Positions 54,689 to 63,601 of a stretch of DNA of 64,000 nt are shown here, one piece after another. The position numbers were made by a program, and so were the translations under genes. Positions within the stretch are counted from its first letter, which is position 1. Every line of letters begins with the position of its first letter. The stretch is from Nonomuraea glycinis (GTDB lineage Bacteria > Actinomycetota > Actinomycetes > Streptosporangiales > Streptosporangiaceae), in the NCBI RefSeq assembly GCF_014646515.1, contig NZ_BMNK01000003.1, positions 124,001-188,000 of the forward strand. The letters are read 5' to 3'. Under the pieces are notes generated by a model. The model ran no database searches and had not been told where the DNA came from. It saw only the letters and a program-made list of their open reading frames with translations.

Positions 54689-55465
54689 ATGACCATCGAA
54701 AACGGATCGGGAACGCGAGAACTCGCGGGAAAGCGGGCCCTGGTCACGGGTGGCTCTCGTGGCATCGGAGCGGCCATCGTGCGCCGGCTCCTGGACGCCG
54801 GGGCCGAGGTGCTCACGACCGCCAGGTCGGCGACGAGCACCGTGCCGGAAGGGGCCGCCTTCGTGGCGGCCGACGTACGGACACGGGCCGGCGCGGAGGC
54901 GCTCGCCACGGCCGCGCAGAAGGAGCTCGGCGGGGTGGACATCCTGGTCCACAACGCGGGCGGGGGGCGACCGTACCAGGGCAGCGCGGCCATCCCCGAC
55001 GAGGAGTGGCAGGACTCGCTGGACCTGAACTACCTGGCGTCGGTGCGGCTGGACTCGCTGCTGACACCGGGGATGCGGGACCGGCGCTCGGGGATGATCG
55101 TGCACATTTCCTCGGCCGCGGTCCCCACCTCGGTGGCGCCGTTCCTGCACTACACGGCGGCGAAGGCGGCACTGGAGAACTACAGCCGGGGACTGGCCCT
55201 GGAGCTGGCCCCGTTCGGGATCCGGGTCAACACCGTGAGCCCTGGCAGGGTCGCCACCCCCGGCGGCGAGGCGACGCGGGAGCAGTGGGCGCGCCTGGAG
55301 GCGGCGCCGGGGCAGACCGCCACCGCCACCGCCACCGTGCCGCTGGGGCGCGACGGCCGGCCCGACGACATCGCCGAAGCGGTGCTGTTCCTCGTGTCCG
55401 ACCGGGCGAGCTGGTTGACCGGGAACAACCTTTTCGTGGACGGCGGCGAATTCCCCAGAGGCTGA
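54689..55465 (+). CDS. Short-chain dehydrogenase/reductase
   Basis: A 258-residue SDR with LVTGGSRGIGAAIVRRLLDA, LVHNAGGGRPYQG, HISSAAVP and HYTAAKAALENYSRGLALEL, ending in LTGNNLFVDGGEFPRG, so all catalytic residues are present. ATG 54689 is favoured; ATGs at 54668 and 54671 are in frame and possible. Co-oriented with the SDR at 55530, 64 bases downstream. Confidence 0.9.
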   Translation: MTIENGSGTRELAGKRALVTGGSRGIGAAIVRRLLDAGAEVLTTARSATSTVPEGAAFVAADVRTRAGAEALATAAQKELGGVDILVHNAGGGRPYQGSAAIPDEEWQDSLDLNYLASVRLDSLLTPGMRDRRSGMIVHISSAAVPTSVAPFLHYTAAKAALENYSRGLALELAPFGIRVNTVSPGRVATPGGEATREQWARLEAAPGQTATATATVPLGRDGRPDDIAEAVLFLVSDRASWLTGNNLFVDGGEFPRG

Positions 55466-55529
55466 CGGTATTCCAGAGCTCCGGTTTCAGCCGAAGGAAT
55501 TCCGCACCGAGTCAAAGAAAGACCCTGAC

Positions 55530-56273
55530 ATGGATAAGTACGGCGACAAGAATGTAGTCATCACGGGCGGCGGCAGCGGCATGGGATTCGCGATGGCGAA
55601 GCTGCTGGCGGACGGCGGAGCCCGGGTGGTGATCACCGGCCGTTCCCAGGACACGCTCGACGCCGCGCGGGAGCGGCTCGGCGCGAACGCGGTGGCCGTC
55701 CGGGGCGATGTGGCCTCACTGCCCGACCTGGATGCGCTGGCCGACCGGGTGAAGAGCGAGCTCGGCACGATCGAGGCCCTGTTCGTCAACGCCGGCATCG
55801 CCCCCCTCACGCCCTTCGAGTCGACGACCGAGGAGGCGTACGACGAGCTGTTCGCGATCAACGTCAAGGGCGCCTACTTCACCGTGCAGAAGCTCGCCCC
55901 GCTGCTGAGCACGGGTGCCGGCGTCGTCCTCACCACCTCGATCGCCAACGTCATCGGCTTGCGGGACACCAGCGTCTACGCGGCCGGCAAAGCGGCGCTG
56001 CGCTCGATGGCCCGCAGCCTCTCCAGCGAGCTGCTGCCGCGCGGAATCCGGGTCAACGCGATCAGCCCCGGTCCCATCGATACGGGGATTCTCGAGAGCA
56101 TGATGACCGCGGAGGCCGCCGAGCAGTTCAAGGCGGAGCGGGTCGCGAACAATCCCATGCGGCGTTTCGGCACCCCCGACGAGGTCGCCAGGGCGGCCGC
56201 CTTCCTCGCCTTCGAGGCCACGTACACCACCGGCGCCGAGCTCGCCGTGGACGGAGGCGCCACCCAGCTCTGA
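55530..56273 (+). CDS. Short-chain dehydrogenase/reductase
   Basis: A 247-residue SDR. It shows VITGGGSGMGFAMAKLLADG, FVNAGIAPLTPF, a Ser in VLTTSIANV and VYAAGKAALRSMARSLSSEL, ending in TTGAELAVDGGATQL. The active-site triad is standard. Such enzymes are often misread as named reductases; nothing here defines the substrate. It converges with the LysR gene, 16 bases apart. Confidence 0.9.
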   Translation: MDKYGDKNVVITGGGSGMGFAMAKLLADGGARVVITGRSQDTLDAARERLGANAVAVRGDVASLPDLDALADRVKSELGTIEALFVNAGIAPLTPFESTTEEAYDELFAINVKGAYFTVQKLAPLLSTGAGVVLTTSIANVIGLRDTSVYAAGKAALRSMARSLSSELLPRGIRVNAISPGPIDTGILESMMTAEAAEQFKAERVANNPMRRFGTPDEVARAAAFLAFEATYTTGAELAVDGGATQL

Positions 56274-56289
56274 GCTTCCTGATCGGCCG

Positions 56290-57186
56290 TCAGGGCACCG
56301 GTGTGAAGGAGGCGGTGTCGTACCAGGTCTCCTGACGCAGGAGTTCGAGCAGGGCCGTCTCCGCCGGGCCCGCGCCGGACCGGAGCACGGCGATGACCGG
56401 CTGGGACATGACCGGGGACACCGGGCGGACGAGATGCTCGTAACCGTGGGGCACCGCGGAGGCCGGGACGAGCGTCACCCCCAGCCCGTGGGCGGCCCAG
56501 CGCACGGCCGTCGCCGTCTGGGACACGCGGGCGGCCGTGGTCGGAGTCAGCCCATTGTCCCGCAGCACGCTCAGCAGCACGCCGTCGAGCGAGCTGTCGC
56601 GGTCGAACCTCACCCACGGCTCCCCCTCCAGCTCGCGCAGCTCGACCCGGTCCGCGGCGAGCTGCCGGTGCCCGGCTGCCAGCACCACGACGAGCTCCTC
56701 GTCGCCGAGGTGGTGGGCGTCGGCGGGAGACCGCTCGCACTCCGCCATCAGGGCGAAGTTCAGCACGCCCCGGCGGCACAGCCGCTCCAGCTCGACAGAG
56801 CTCGGCTCCTCGAAGACGGTGACCTCCAGCCGCGGGAAGCGGTGACGCAGCACGCTCAGCGCGCCGGGCAGCTGCCGGGTGCCGAAGCCCATCTGCACCG
56901 CGACCACCAGCTCGCCCACCAGGTCGTCGGCACCGGCCCGCGCCGTCGCCCGCGCCCGCCGCGACGCGCTCACCGCGATCTCCGCCTCCCGCAGGAACGC
57001 GCGGCCGACCACGGTGGGCACCAGTCCGGTCGGCGTGCGGGCGAACAGCCTCACACCGAGCTCCTGCTCCAGGCTGCGGATCTGCTGGGACACCGACGGT
57101 TGAGCGACGTGCAGCAGCTCCGCCGCCGCCGTCACCGAGCCTTCCTCGGCGACGGCCAGGGCGTACTCGTACTGACGAAGGCTCAT
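56290..57186 (-). CDS. LysR-family transcriptional regulator
   Basis: A 298-residue LysR protein. The HTH is LRQYEYALAVAEEGSVTAAA and LLHVAQPSVSQQIRSLEQEL, followed by the PBP2-like effector domain. The ATG at 57186 gives the usual family start. It faces the SDR pair and may bind the inverted repeat at 54505. Effector unknown. Confidence 0.92.
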   Translation of the reverse strand: MSLRQYEYALAVAEEGSVTAAAELLHVAQPSVSQQIRSLEQELGVRLFARTPTGLVPTVVGRAFLREAEIAVSASRRARATARAGADDLVGELVVAVQMGFGTRQLPGALSVLRHRFPRLEVTVFEEPSSVELERLCRRGVLNFALMAECERSPADAHHLGDEELVVVLAAGHRQLAADRVELRELEGEPWVRFDRDSSLDGVLLSVLRDNGLTPTTAARVSQTATAVRWAAHGLGVTLVPASAVPHGYEHLVRPVSPVMSQPVIAVLRSGAGPAETALLELLRQETWYDTASFTPVP

Positions 57187-57397
57187 CGGCTCCCGCCCCC
57201 CTCCCTGCGATGGACCGTGATCCACCCTGCGTAATCTGGTAGGCGCAAGTTACAGCACGGGAGGCGGCCCGTTTACTCCATGTCCGTGCCGAAGAAGAGC
57301 TTCCCGCTCTCGCGCTGTCCCGGCTGAGGGAGAGCGAGGCGAGAATGACCCGGATCCCGTGCGGAGGTTGCGTCGAGGGCCGACCGACGTTTCGGCG

Positions 57398-58483
57398 TCA
57401 GTCGGGCCGTTGCCCGGCCTCGTCGACGACGGCGGCCTTGATCAGGGCGTCCCAGTTGTGGATCTCGCCCTTCTTCATGGTGGCGAAAGGTCCGTCCTTG
57501 TGGTTCTTGACCACGATGGTGCGGTACCCCAGGTACGCGTAGGTCTTCGGATTGACGAAGATCTCGTCGCGCAGGTAGCCGTCCAGGACGTGGTAGAGGG
57601 TGATGCCCCGGCGTTTGAGCAGATCGGCGGATTTGGCCTCGTACCGGACGCCCGGGATCTTGGCCATGGCGCCGTACATGGCGGCTCGAAGCCTGGGCGG
57701 TAGCGCGGCGTCCCGCATGCCCATCGCGATCATCTGGAACGCCCACCTGTCGCGGTGCTGGGAGGTGAAGTCGGGCAATGACTCCTCGGCCAGCCGCTTC
57801 GCCTCCTCAGGGGTCTTGCCCCTCCACTCCGCCCGTTCCTGGGCGGAGCGCAGGAAGGAGGCACGATTCCTGGTGTTCTCGGCGTCGACGGTCTCGTAGA
57901 TCCGGGCCAGCAACTGGCCCGCGTCGGTCGGCAGGGCGAGCAGGTAGGAGTACGACACCTCGAACTCCGACCCCTTGGAGACCTTGAGCCTGCCCTTCTC
58001 GATGGTGGCGAACGCCTTGTCGTCGAGCCGTCGCCATTGCTCGTGGGTGGTCGTCGCCGCCGGCCTGCCGCGCAGCCACTCCCCGCCGCCGGTCCGCGTC
58101 CGGGCGCGCAGGCTCTTCACGTAACCCCACTGCGTGGGCTCGGCGGCCCATTCGGGCTCGCCGTCGGCCAGCAACGCCGCGTTGTCGGCCACGTCCTGGA
58201 CGTTCGCCACCGGGCGCAGCCGTAGCTCGGTGGCGGTGGGCGTGTGCGCATGGGGGGCCGGCGAGTCCTTCCCGGTGCCGGGGACGACCGCCACGGCCAC
58301 GACCAGCGCGGCGGTGGCCGCCCCGGCCAGCGTCAGCGCCCATATCGGCCGGATCCGGCGGGCCCGCGGCCGTCGGCTTCCGCGCATGTGCGCACCCAGG
58401 CGCGACCGGGCCGCGCCGATGGTCTCCGGAGCGGGCTCCGGCGTCGCGTCGTGGTAGCGGCGCAGCTCGTGCAGCTCTTCCAT
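57398..58483 (-). CDS. CU044_5270-like membrane protein partnered with the ECF sigma factor
   Basis: A 361-residue protein with one membrane helix (about residues 48-68, IWALTLAGAATAALVVAVAV), a cytoplasmic N-terminal segment of about 45 residues and a large outer part. It matches the CU044_5270 family, commonly found directly after ECF sigma genes in actinobacteria. The N-terminal segment may hold the sigma factor inactive. It lies 3 bases downstream of the sigma gene. Confidence 0.82.
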   Translation of the reverse strand: MEELHELRRYHDATPEPAPETIGAARSRLGAHMRGSRRPRARRIRPIWALTLAGAATAALVVAVAVVPGTGKDSPAPHAHTPTATELRLRPVANVQDVADNAALLADGEPEWAAEPTQWGYVKSLRARTRTGGGEWLRGRPAATTTHEQWRRLDDKAFATIEKGRLKVSKGSEFEVSYSYLLALPTDAGQLLARIYETVDAENTRNRASFLRSAQERAEWRGKTPEEAKRLAEESLPDFTSQHRDRWAFQMIAMGMRDAALPPRLRAAMYGAMAKIPGVRYEAKSADLLKRRGITLYHVLDGYLRDEIFVNPKTYAYLGYRTIVVKNHKDGPFATMKKGEIHNWDALIKAAVVDEAGQRPD

Positions 58484-58486
58484 GGT

Positions 58487-59071
58487 TCAGACCTCCTTCG
58501 CCGCGTGACCCAGCGACTTGCGTAGCTTGGCTCTGGCCCGGTTCAGCCGGGAGCTGACGGTGCCGATCGGGATGCCCAGGGCGAAGGCCGTTTCCGCGTA
58601 GCTCAGATCGGCGCAGGCGACGAGCATCAGCGCGTCGCGGTCACCCTGGGACAGCCTCTTCAGAGCGCGCGCCAGTCGTGGGCTGAGCTGCTCGGCGGTC
58701 ACCCGGTCCGTGACCCGGTCCGCGTGGCTCTCGACGTCGTCGCGGGTGACCGAGCGGCTGAGCGCCCGGTAGAGACGGAGTTCGTCGCGCCGATGGCGGC
58801 TGATGAGGTTGGTGGCGATGCCGTACAACCAGGCCTTGGCCTCCGGACGGGTCAGGTCGTAGCGACCGCGCTGGTCGAACCCGGCCAGGAACGTCTCCGC
58901 GGCCACGTCATCGGCGGCGGCGGGCCCGAGCCGGGCGGCGGCGTAACGGTGGATCGTGGTGAAGTACCGGTCGAAGATCACCGAGAACCATTCGGGGTCG
59001 TGGCGCGAGTTCGCGATGACCGACGCGTCGTCCGTCTCCGCGGCCACCCGTAGGGAAGAGGGGTCATGCAT
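58487..59071 (-). CDS. ECF-type RNA polymerase sigma factor
   Basis: A 194-residue ECF sigma. Region 2 reads FDRYFTTIHRYAAARLGPAA, DDVAAETFLAGFDQ and AKAWLYGIATNLISRHRRDE; region 4 reads LSYAETAFALGIPIGTVSSR. ATG 59071 has AAAGG six bases upstream; the longer open frame upstream is not conserved. It is followed by its likely membrane-bound regulator. Confidence 0.93.
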   Translation of the reverse strand: MHDPSSLRVAAETDDASVIANSRHDPEWFSVIFDRYFTTIHRYAAARLGPAAADDVAAETFLAGFDQRGRYDLTRPEAKAWLYGIATNLISRHRRDELRLYRALSRSVTRDDVESHADRVTDRVTAEQLSPRLARALKRLSQGDRDALMLVACADLSYAETAFALGIPIGTVSSRLNRARAKLRKSLGHAAKEV

Positions 59072-59254
59072 CCGGCGCCTTTCTCGAATGAGGGTCGGCG
59101 CTGATTGCCCGATGCGGGCATCCTTGTTCGCGGTTTTTTCCGGAAGGCGACGACGATCAGAGGTCGTACCCGCCTGTACGGGGATCCTCCTTACGAGCAT
59201 GTACGGGAGAAGGGGCTCAGCCGGCCAGGCCGAACCCCTCCAGAAGGCCATCGT

Positions 59255-59467
59255 CTAGGACAGGTCGAACTCCCCGCTGGATGCCCCGTCCAGGAAGGCG
59301 AGCCACTCGTCCTTGGTGAAGCTCAGGACGGGGCCCTCCCCCTGATCCTTGGTGTCGCGGACGAGAACACCGTCATCCGGCCGCCGCATCACCTCGACGC
59401 AGCTACCGCCGTTGTCGCCGGACGCTTTAGCTTTGGTCCACACGCCTGTACGGAGACCGTTACTCAT
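59255..59467 (-). CDS. DUF397 small protein
   Basis: A 70-residue DUF397 protein (VWTKAKASGDNGGSCVEVMR, then VLVRDTKDQGEGPVLSFTKD). In actinobacteria such genes follow WhiJ-type regulators, as here with an 8-base overlap, and are thought to act with them. Some act as toxin-like partners. No enzyme motif is seen. Confidence 0.92.
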   Translation of the reverse strand: MSNGLRTGVWTKAKASGDNGGSCVEVMRRPDDGVLVRDTKDQGEGPVLSFTKDEWLAFLDGASSGEFDLS

Positions 59468-60281
59468 AACTCGTCATCACCTCGTGAATGGCCTCCCGAC
59501 TTCTGTCGACGGGATAGGCCATGTTGGATAGGGCTTCCCATCGCACGATAAGCGCTTGCACGGTCCTGACGCGATTGGTCACCCGTCCCTCTTCGGTGCT
59601 TTCCAGGTACGCATGATCCAGCCCACCGTCCAGCAGCGTAGCCACCTCGAACGCACCGAGACATCCCACTGTGAGCCCTGCCTTCAGCGGAATGATCCTT
59701 ACGCTGACGTACGGCGGATTGAGCACTTCAAGGAGCCGTTGGAGCTGCTCCCGCATCACTCGCGCCCCGCCGACGGGACGGTGAAGAACGCTCTCGTCGA
59801 TCAGAGTCGAATACATGGGCGGCGCCGGACGGCTGAAGACAGTTTGCCGGTGGATCCGGAACTGCACCGCCTTCTCTACTTCCTCTTCGGTGACTCCTGG
59901 TCTTCCGAGGAACACCTTTCTTGCGTAAGCCTCGGTCTGCAGAAGGCCGGGGATCAGCATCGGCTCCCAGGTCCGGATGGCGTGCGCCGTCGCCTCCACT
60001 TTCGGCCATTCCCGGAACCAGCGGGGGCCCAGCACCCCATGGATCTGCGGAAGCAATTCCATAAGCTGCCCGTCGAGCCCCAGCGCCTTCTCCAGCTCAC
60101 GGGTGAGGTCCTCACTCGGCTTACGCATGAGCCGCTCGACGTGCCCCACCGCGCTCTCGCTGTAGGGCACCCGGTCCGCGAGCCGCTCCTGACTCAGCCC
60201 GTGCTCCACCCGGAACTTCTTGAGGCGATGGGCGTACTCCATCCAAGCGTCTTTGCTCGACTCCTGTTCGCCTTTCGGCAT
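59460..60281 (-). CDS. XRE-type regulator with DUF5753 domain (WhiJ-like)
   Basis: A 273-residue protein. An N-terminal HTH (LKKFRVEHGLSQERLADRVP, SESAVGHVERLM) is followed by a DUF5753 (Scr1-type) ligand-like domain (IRTWEPMLIPGLLQTEAYAR). With the downstream DUF397 gene and the divergent HATPase gene it forms the WhiJ-type trio common in sporulating actinobacteria. Confidence 0.93.
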   Translation of the reverse strand: MPKGEQESSKDAWMEYAHRLKKFRVEHGLSQERLADRVPYSESAVGHVERLMRKPSEDLTRELEKALGLDGQLMELLPQIHGVLGPRWFREWPKVEATAHAIRTWEPMLIPGLLQTEAYARKVFLGRPGVTEEEVEKAVQFRIHRQTVFSRPAPPMYSTLIDESVLHRPVGGARVMREQLQRLLEVLNPPYVSVRIIPLKAGLTVGCLGAFEVATLLDGGLDHAYLESTEEGRVTNRVRTVQALIVRWEALSNMAYPVDRSREAIHEVMTSYE

Positions 60282-60485
60282 GTCACCCCTTTCCAGGGCG
60301 ATGACCCCGTACCACTACACACGGGAGTCGCCTACTAACTGTACGGAATCGTAAGCCCAATCCCGGCTGCGTGCCGGCGAACGTAACTACATGCTGTGAG
60401 GACTTCCGACCGCTCGGAGGCTTCAGGTCTCAGCGAGTGCGTACTCGCAGGTCAAGCCTGTACGCCCCAACTCCCCGAGGTGACC

Positions 60486-60902
60486 ATGCGAGCACCCGTG
60501 TCAGATCCCCCATGCGCCGGTTCCCATGCCTGGTCGGTCAGCGAGCTGGACGACCCCCGCCTACTCGCCGGCCTGGCCCGCAGGGAGCTGGCGACCTGGA
60601 TGGGCCGCGAGCATCCCGCACTCCCCGACCTCCAGCTCATCGCATCCGAACTGGTCACCAACGCACTCCTGCACGCCCATGCCACCTGGATCAGGATGAG
60701 CCTGCTTCCGTCCCCCGGCTACTGGGAACTCACGGTGACGGACCCAGGGCTGACCGAGTCGGTCCCGGTACCTCGCTGTCCCAGCGTGGACGAGAAGAAC
60801 GGACGCGGCCTCTGGGTCATCGACGACCTGACCCTCGGTTACTGGAACACCAGCCGCAGCCCGGCAGGTGACCATATCGTGCGGGCTTTCCTGCCTCGAT
60901 GA
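60486..60902 (+). CDS. RsbW-like HATPase protein
   Basis: A 138-residue ATPase of the anti-sigma/RsbW kind. The N-box is LIASELVTNALLHAHATW, the next motif is LTVTDPGL, and GRGLWVIDDL follows. The ATG at 60486 has GAGGTGA upstream. It is divergent from the WhiJ-like gene by 204 bases. It may bind the regulator or a sigma factor; no kinase partner domain is present. Confidence 0.88.
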   Translation: MRAPVSDPPCAGSHAWSVSELDDPRLLAGLARRELATWMGREHPALPDLQLIASELVTNALLHAHATWIRMSLLPSPGYWELTVTDPGLTESVPVPRCPSVDEKNGRGLWVIDDLTLGYWNTSRSPAGDHIVRAFLPR

Positions 60903-60993
60903 ACGCCTGCAAAAGGGAACACCGGCCGTCCGGCATCGGCCGCACGGTTTACCCTGAAGGCGGGCGGCAACCCACGGGTGAGAGGTAATCCCC

Positions 60994-62184
60994 ATGCCGC
61001 AGACCAAGCCGACGACGCCGGGACAGCGCGTTCGCGGACTCCGCCTCCGACGCGGCTACAAACAGGCGGAACTGGCCGAGCGTGCCGGGCTCAGTGTGGA
61101 CCTGGTCTCCGCTCTGGAACGAGACGTCAAGAAAGGCATGTCCTGGTCCAGCATGGTCAAGTTGGCACGGGCGCTGGACGTTGATCCTGGAGTCATCGCG
61201 GGCAAGGGACCCTACTTGGAGCCGGTGCCGGGCGCCGCGTCTCTGGCAGTACGCGACGCCGTGATCAATCCTGACCTGCTGCTGGAGATGCGCCCGGAGG
61301 ACGGCCAAGGGGGGACCGACGCGGCTGAGCTGTGGCGTCGGGTCGAGAGGGGGTATGACGCGTACTTCGGCGGCGAGTTCGGCGTCTTGGCCGCCGAACT
61401 GCCTGACCTGATCCACCGGTGCCGTGTGCTGCACGGCATGGATCGGACAGTCGGGGCGGCCTCATCGGCGCACGCCTGGCAGCTTGCCGCACGCCTCCTC
61501 GTGCACACCGGCCGGGACGACGCCGCCGCCGTCGCGGCCGAGCGGGCGATCAGCGCGGGACAGACCGGCGACGACCCATACCGGCTGGCCACCTTGTACG
61601 GGACCTATTCGTGGGTGTTGCTGCATCAAGGCCGTACGGAGGAGGCCGAGAAGATCGCTGTACGCGTGGCCGAGGAGATCGAGCCCACCATGTCGGCGGC
61701 GGTCCCGAACCAGCTCACCGCCTGGGGCGGTCTCATTTTGCACGCCGCCGTCGCGTGCGGGGCGCGAGGGGACCGTACGCAGGCCGAGGAGTATCTGAGT
61801 GTCGCCAGGGCCGGCGCGGCGAGAGCGGGGGTCGACCGGCACGACTATTGGATGAGCTTCGGCCCTTCTCACGTCGGCGTGCAGACGACGCATGTCATGA
61901 CCGCGCTGAACCGTCCCGACGCCGCGTTGAAGGCGAGCGCCACTGTCCGGCGGGAAGACCTGCTGCCGGTGCAGTGGGGGCGCCACCGGCTGAACGATGC
62001 CCGCGCCCTGCTGCAGTTGCGCAAGTGGGAGGCCGCCGAGGAGGCCGCGGTCGAAGCCAAGGCCGTGTCACTGGAGTGGTTCCGCCACCAGGAATTCGCC
62101 CGGTCTGTCGTTGATGATCTGGTTGATCACCGCCAGCGGCTTTCGTCGTCACTGCGCGATCTGGTCAGCGCGTTCGAGCAGTAA
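60994..62184 (+). CDS. XRE-type regulator with TPR-like C-terminus
   Basis: A 396-residue protein. An HTH (VRGLRLRRGYKQAELAERAG, LSVDLVSALERDV) is followed by about 300 helical residues with tetratricopeptide-like repeats (AAAVAAERAISAGQTGDDPY and others). Such proteins often precede actinobacterial RiPP clusters and act as pathway regulators, possibly sensing a peptide. It lies 152 bases upstream of the graspetide precursor. Confidence 0.87.
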   Translation: MPQTKPTTPGQRVRGLRLRRGYKQAELAERAGLSVDLVSALERDVKKGMSWSSMVKLARALDVDPGVIAGKGPYLEPVPGAASLAVRDAVINPDLLLEMRPEDGQGGTDAAELWRRVERGYDAYFGGEFGVLAAELPDLIHRCRVLHGMDRTVGAASSAHAWQLAARLLVHTGRDDAAAVAAERAISAGQTGDDPYRLATLYGTYSWVLLHQGRTEEAEKIAVRVAEEIEPTMSAAVPNQLTAWGGLILHAAVACGARGDRTQAEEYLSVARAGAARAGVDRHDYWMSFGPSHVGVQTTHVMTALNRPDAALKASATVRREDLLPVQWGRHRLNDARALLQLRKWEAAEEAAVEAKAVSLEWFRHQEFARSVVDDLVDHRQRLSSSLRDLVSAFEQ

Positions 62185-62185
62185 G

Positions 62186-62245
62186 CCGTACACGGCGTAC
62201 GGGTCGGCGGCAGGACGCCTTCCAATCCGTACACACTGTCTGTAC
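62186..62245. promoter_or_regulatory. Two GTAC-based inverted repeats upstream of the graspetide precursor
   Basis: CCGTAC-ACGGC-GTACGG (62186-62202) and GTACA-CACTGTC-TGTAC (62229-62245) share the GTAC half-site and are centred 43 bases apart. They precede the precursor gene by about 90 bases and are candidate operators for the XRE/TPR regulator. Confidence 0.45.
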
Positions 62246-62336
62246 GCGCTTCGTCACTCTCGCCCTACCGTGCTGTCTTGGGCCCGCGAGGTCCGCACCC
62301 AGACGATTCCCTTCACAGACAGACATGGAGGAGTTC

Positions 62337-62636
62337 ATGCAAGCGACTCACGATCCGAGCCCCTCGACGCGGCCCCGCCCCTGGGGGGTTTCCCGGATGG
62401 CGCCATTCCCCAAGCAGAGCGGAGACAGCGGTGACGCTCTCTACCGTGTCCACCTGGACCCTGTGAAGCAGACGGGCGTCTACACCGATCCGATCACCCA
62501 CCAGCCGATCGAGGCGGGCAAGCACGGCACGAGCAAGCAGAAGGCGAGCCCCACCGCGCCACCGGGAGGTGACGGGAGCAGCGCCAGCGCGCCCACAGGC
62601 CAGCCGGACAGCACCCAGGACTGGGTACAGGACTGA
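62337..62636 (+). CDS. Graspetide (ATP-grasp RiPP) precursor
   Basis: A 99-residue precursor. The leader has the family signature RPWGVSRMAPFP, then YRVHLDPVKQTGVYTDPITH and EAGKHGTSK, as in the GRASP_targ family (SAV_5884-type clusters). The C-terminal segment after residue 67 (SPTAPPGGDGSSASAPTGQP, then DSTQDWVQD) is rich in Ser/Thr and ends with Asp residues and so is the likely core. ATG 62337 has GGAGGAG four bases upstream; an ATG at 62325 is less well placed. The maturase follows 5 bases later. Confidence 0.88.
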   Translation: MQATHDPSPSTRPRPWGVSRMAPFPKQSGDSGDALYRVHLDPVKQTGVYTDPITHQPIEAGKHGTSKQKASPTAPPGGDGSSASAPTGQPDSTQDWVQD

Positions 62637-62641
62637 TTCCG

Positions 62642-63601
62642 ATGACAGCACCCGTCCTGGCGGTCGCCTGCCTCGATGACCCGACCACTGACCTGGTGCT
62701 GGACGAACTGCATGGCCGGGGCATCCCGGTCGTGCGGTTCGACCCCGGCGCTGACTTCCCCGACGAGATCGCCCTGTCCGCCCACTTCGATGGTTCGGGC
62801 ATGACGGGGTCGATCGACACCCCGACTCACCGCCTGGACCTGTCCGGCGTGCGCGCCGTCTACTGGCGTCAGCCCACTCCCTACAGACCCTCGCCAGATT
62901 TGGACACCAGTAGCGCGAGTTGGGCGGCCGAGCAGGCGCGCTACGGGCTGGGCGGCGTCTTGGCGGCCCTTCCTGGCACGTTCTACCTGAACCATCCATT
63001 CCGCAATCGGGACGCCGAGTACAAGCCGCTCCAACTCGCCACCGCCGCCGCCTGCGGCCTGGCCATCCCGCGCACACTGATCACGAACCGGCAGGACAGC
63101 GTACGTCGTTTCGCGTCGCGGTCGGACGGCACGGTGTTCAAACCGCTGTGGTCCACACCGTTCAAGACCGACAACGGGAAGTGGCGGACCATTTGGGCGC
63201 ACCCCATCGACCCCGAGGAGGTGGACGGGACGGTGACCGGGGCGGCTCACTTGTTCCAGGAGCAGGTGAAGAAGGCGGCCGACGTCCGGGTGACGATGGT
63301 GGGCGACCACGTCTTCCCGGTACGCATTGACGGCTCCCCCGCGCTGGACTGGCGGCTGCACTACGACTCATTGTCCTATCAACTCATTGAGGCTACTCCG
63401 GCCGTCGTCAAGAGCATGCGCGCGTACCTGGACCGACTTGGTCTGGTCTTCGGAGCGTTCGACTTCTGCCTCTTCGGGGACGAATGGGTGTTCTTGGAGT
63501 GCAATCCCAACGGTCAATGGGCGTGGTTCGATGACCCGATTCCCCAGCAGATCGCCGGCGCCATAGCTGATGTGCTGATCCGCGCGAAAGGAGAGTCATG
63601 A
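62642..63601 (+). CDS. ATP-grasp peptide maturase (SAV_5884-type)
   Basis: A 319-residue ATP-grasp ligase. The N-terminal part (VLAVACLDDPTTDLVLDELH, then VRAVYWRQPTPYRPS) is typical for this maturase group. Catalytic residues for nucleotide and Mg binding lie in TVFKPLW, VRVTMVGDHVFPVRI and DFCLFGDEWVFLECNPNGQW. The enzyme would form omega-ester or amide links between Asp/Glu and Ser/Thr/Lys side chains of the precursor core. The next gene's ATG overlaps its stop (ATGA). Confidence 0.93.
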   Translation: MTAPVLAVACLDDPTTDLVLDELHGRGIPVVRFDPGADFPDEIALSAHFDGSGMTGSIDTPTHRLDLSGVRAVYWRQPTPYRPSPDLDTSSASWAAEQARYGLGGVLAALPGTFYLNHPFRNRDAEYKPLQLATAAACGLAIPRTLITNRQDSVRRFASRSDGTVFKPLWSTPFKTDNGKWRTIWAHPIDPEEVDGTVTGAAHLFQEQVKKAADVRVTMVGDHVFPVRIDGSPALDWRLHYDSLSYQLIEATPAVVKSMRAYLDRLGLVFGAFDFCLFGDEWVFLECNPNGQWAWFDDPIPQQIAGAIADVLIRAKGES

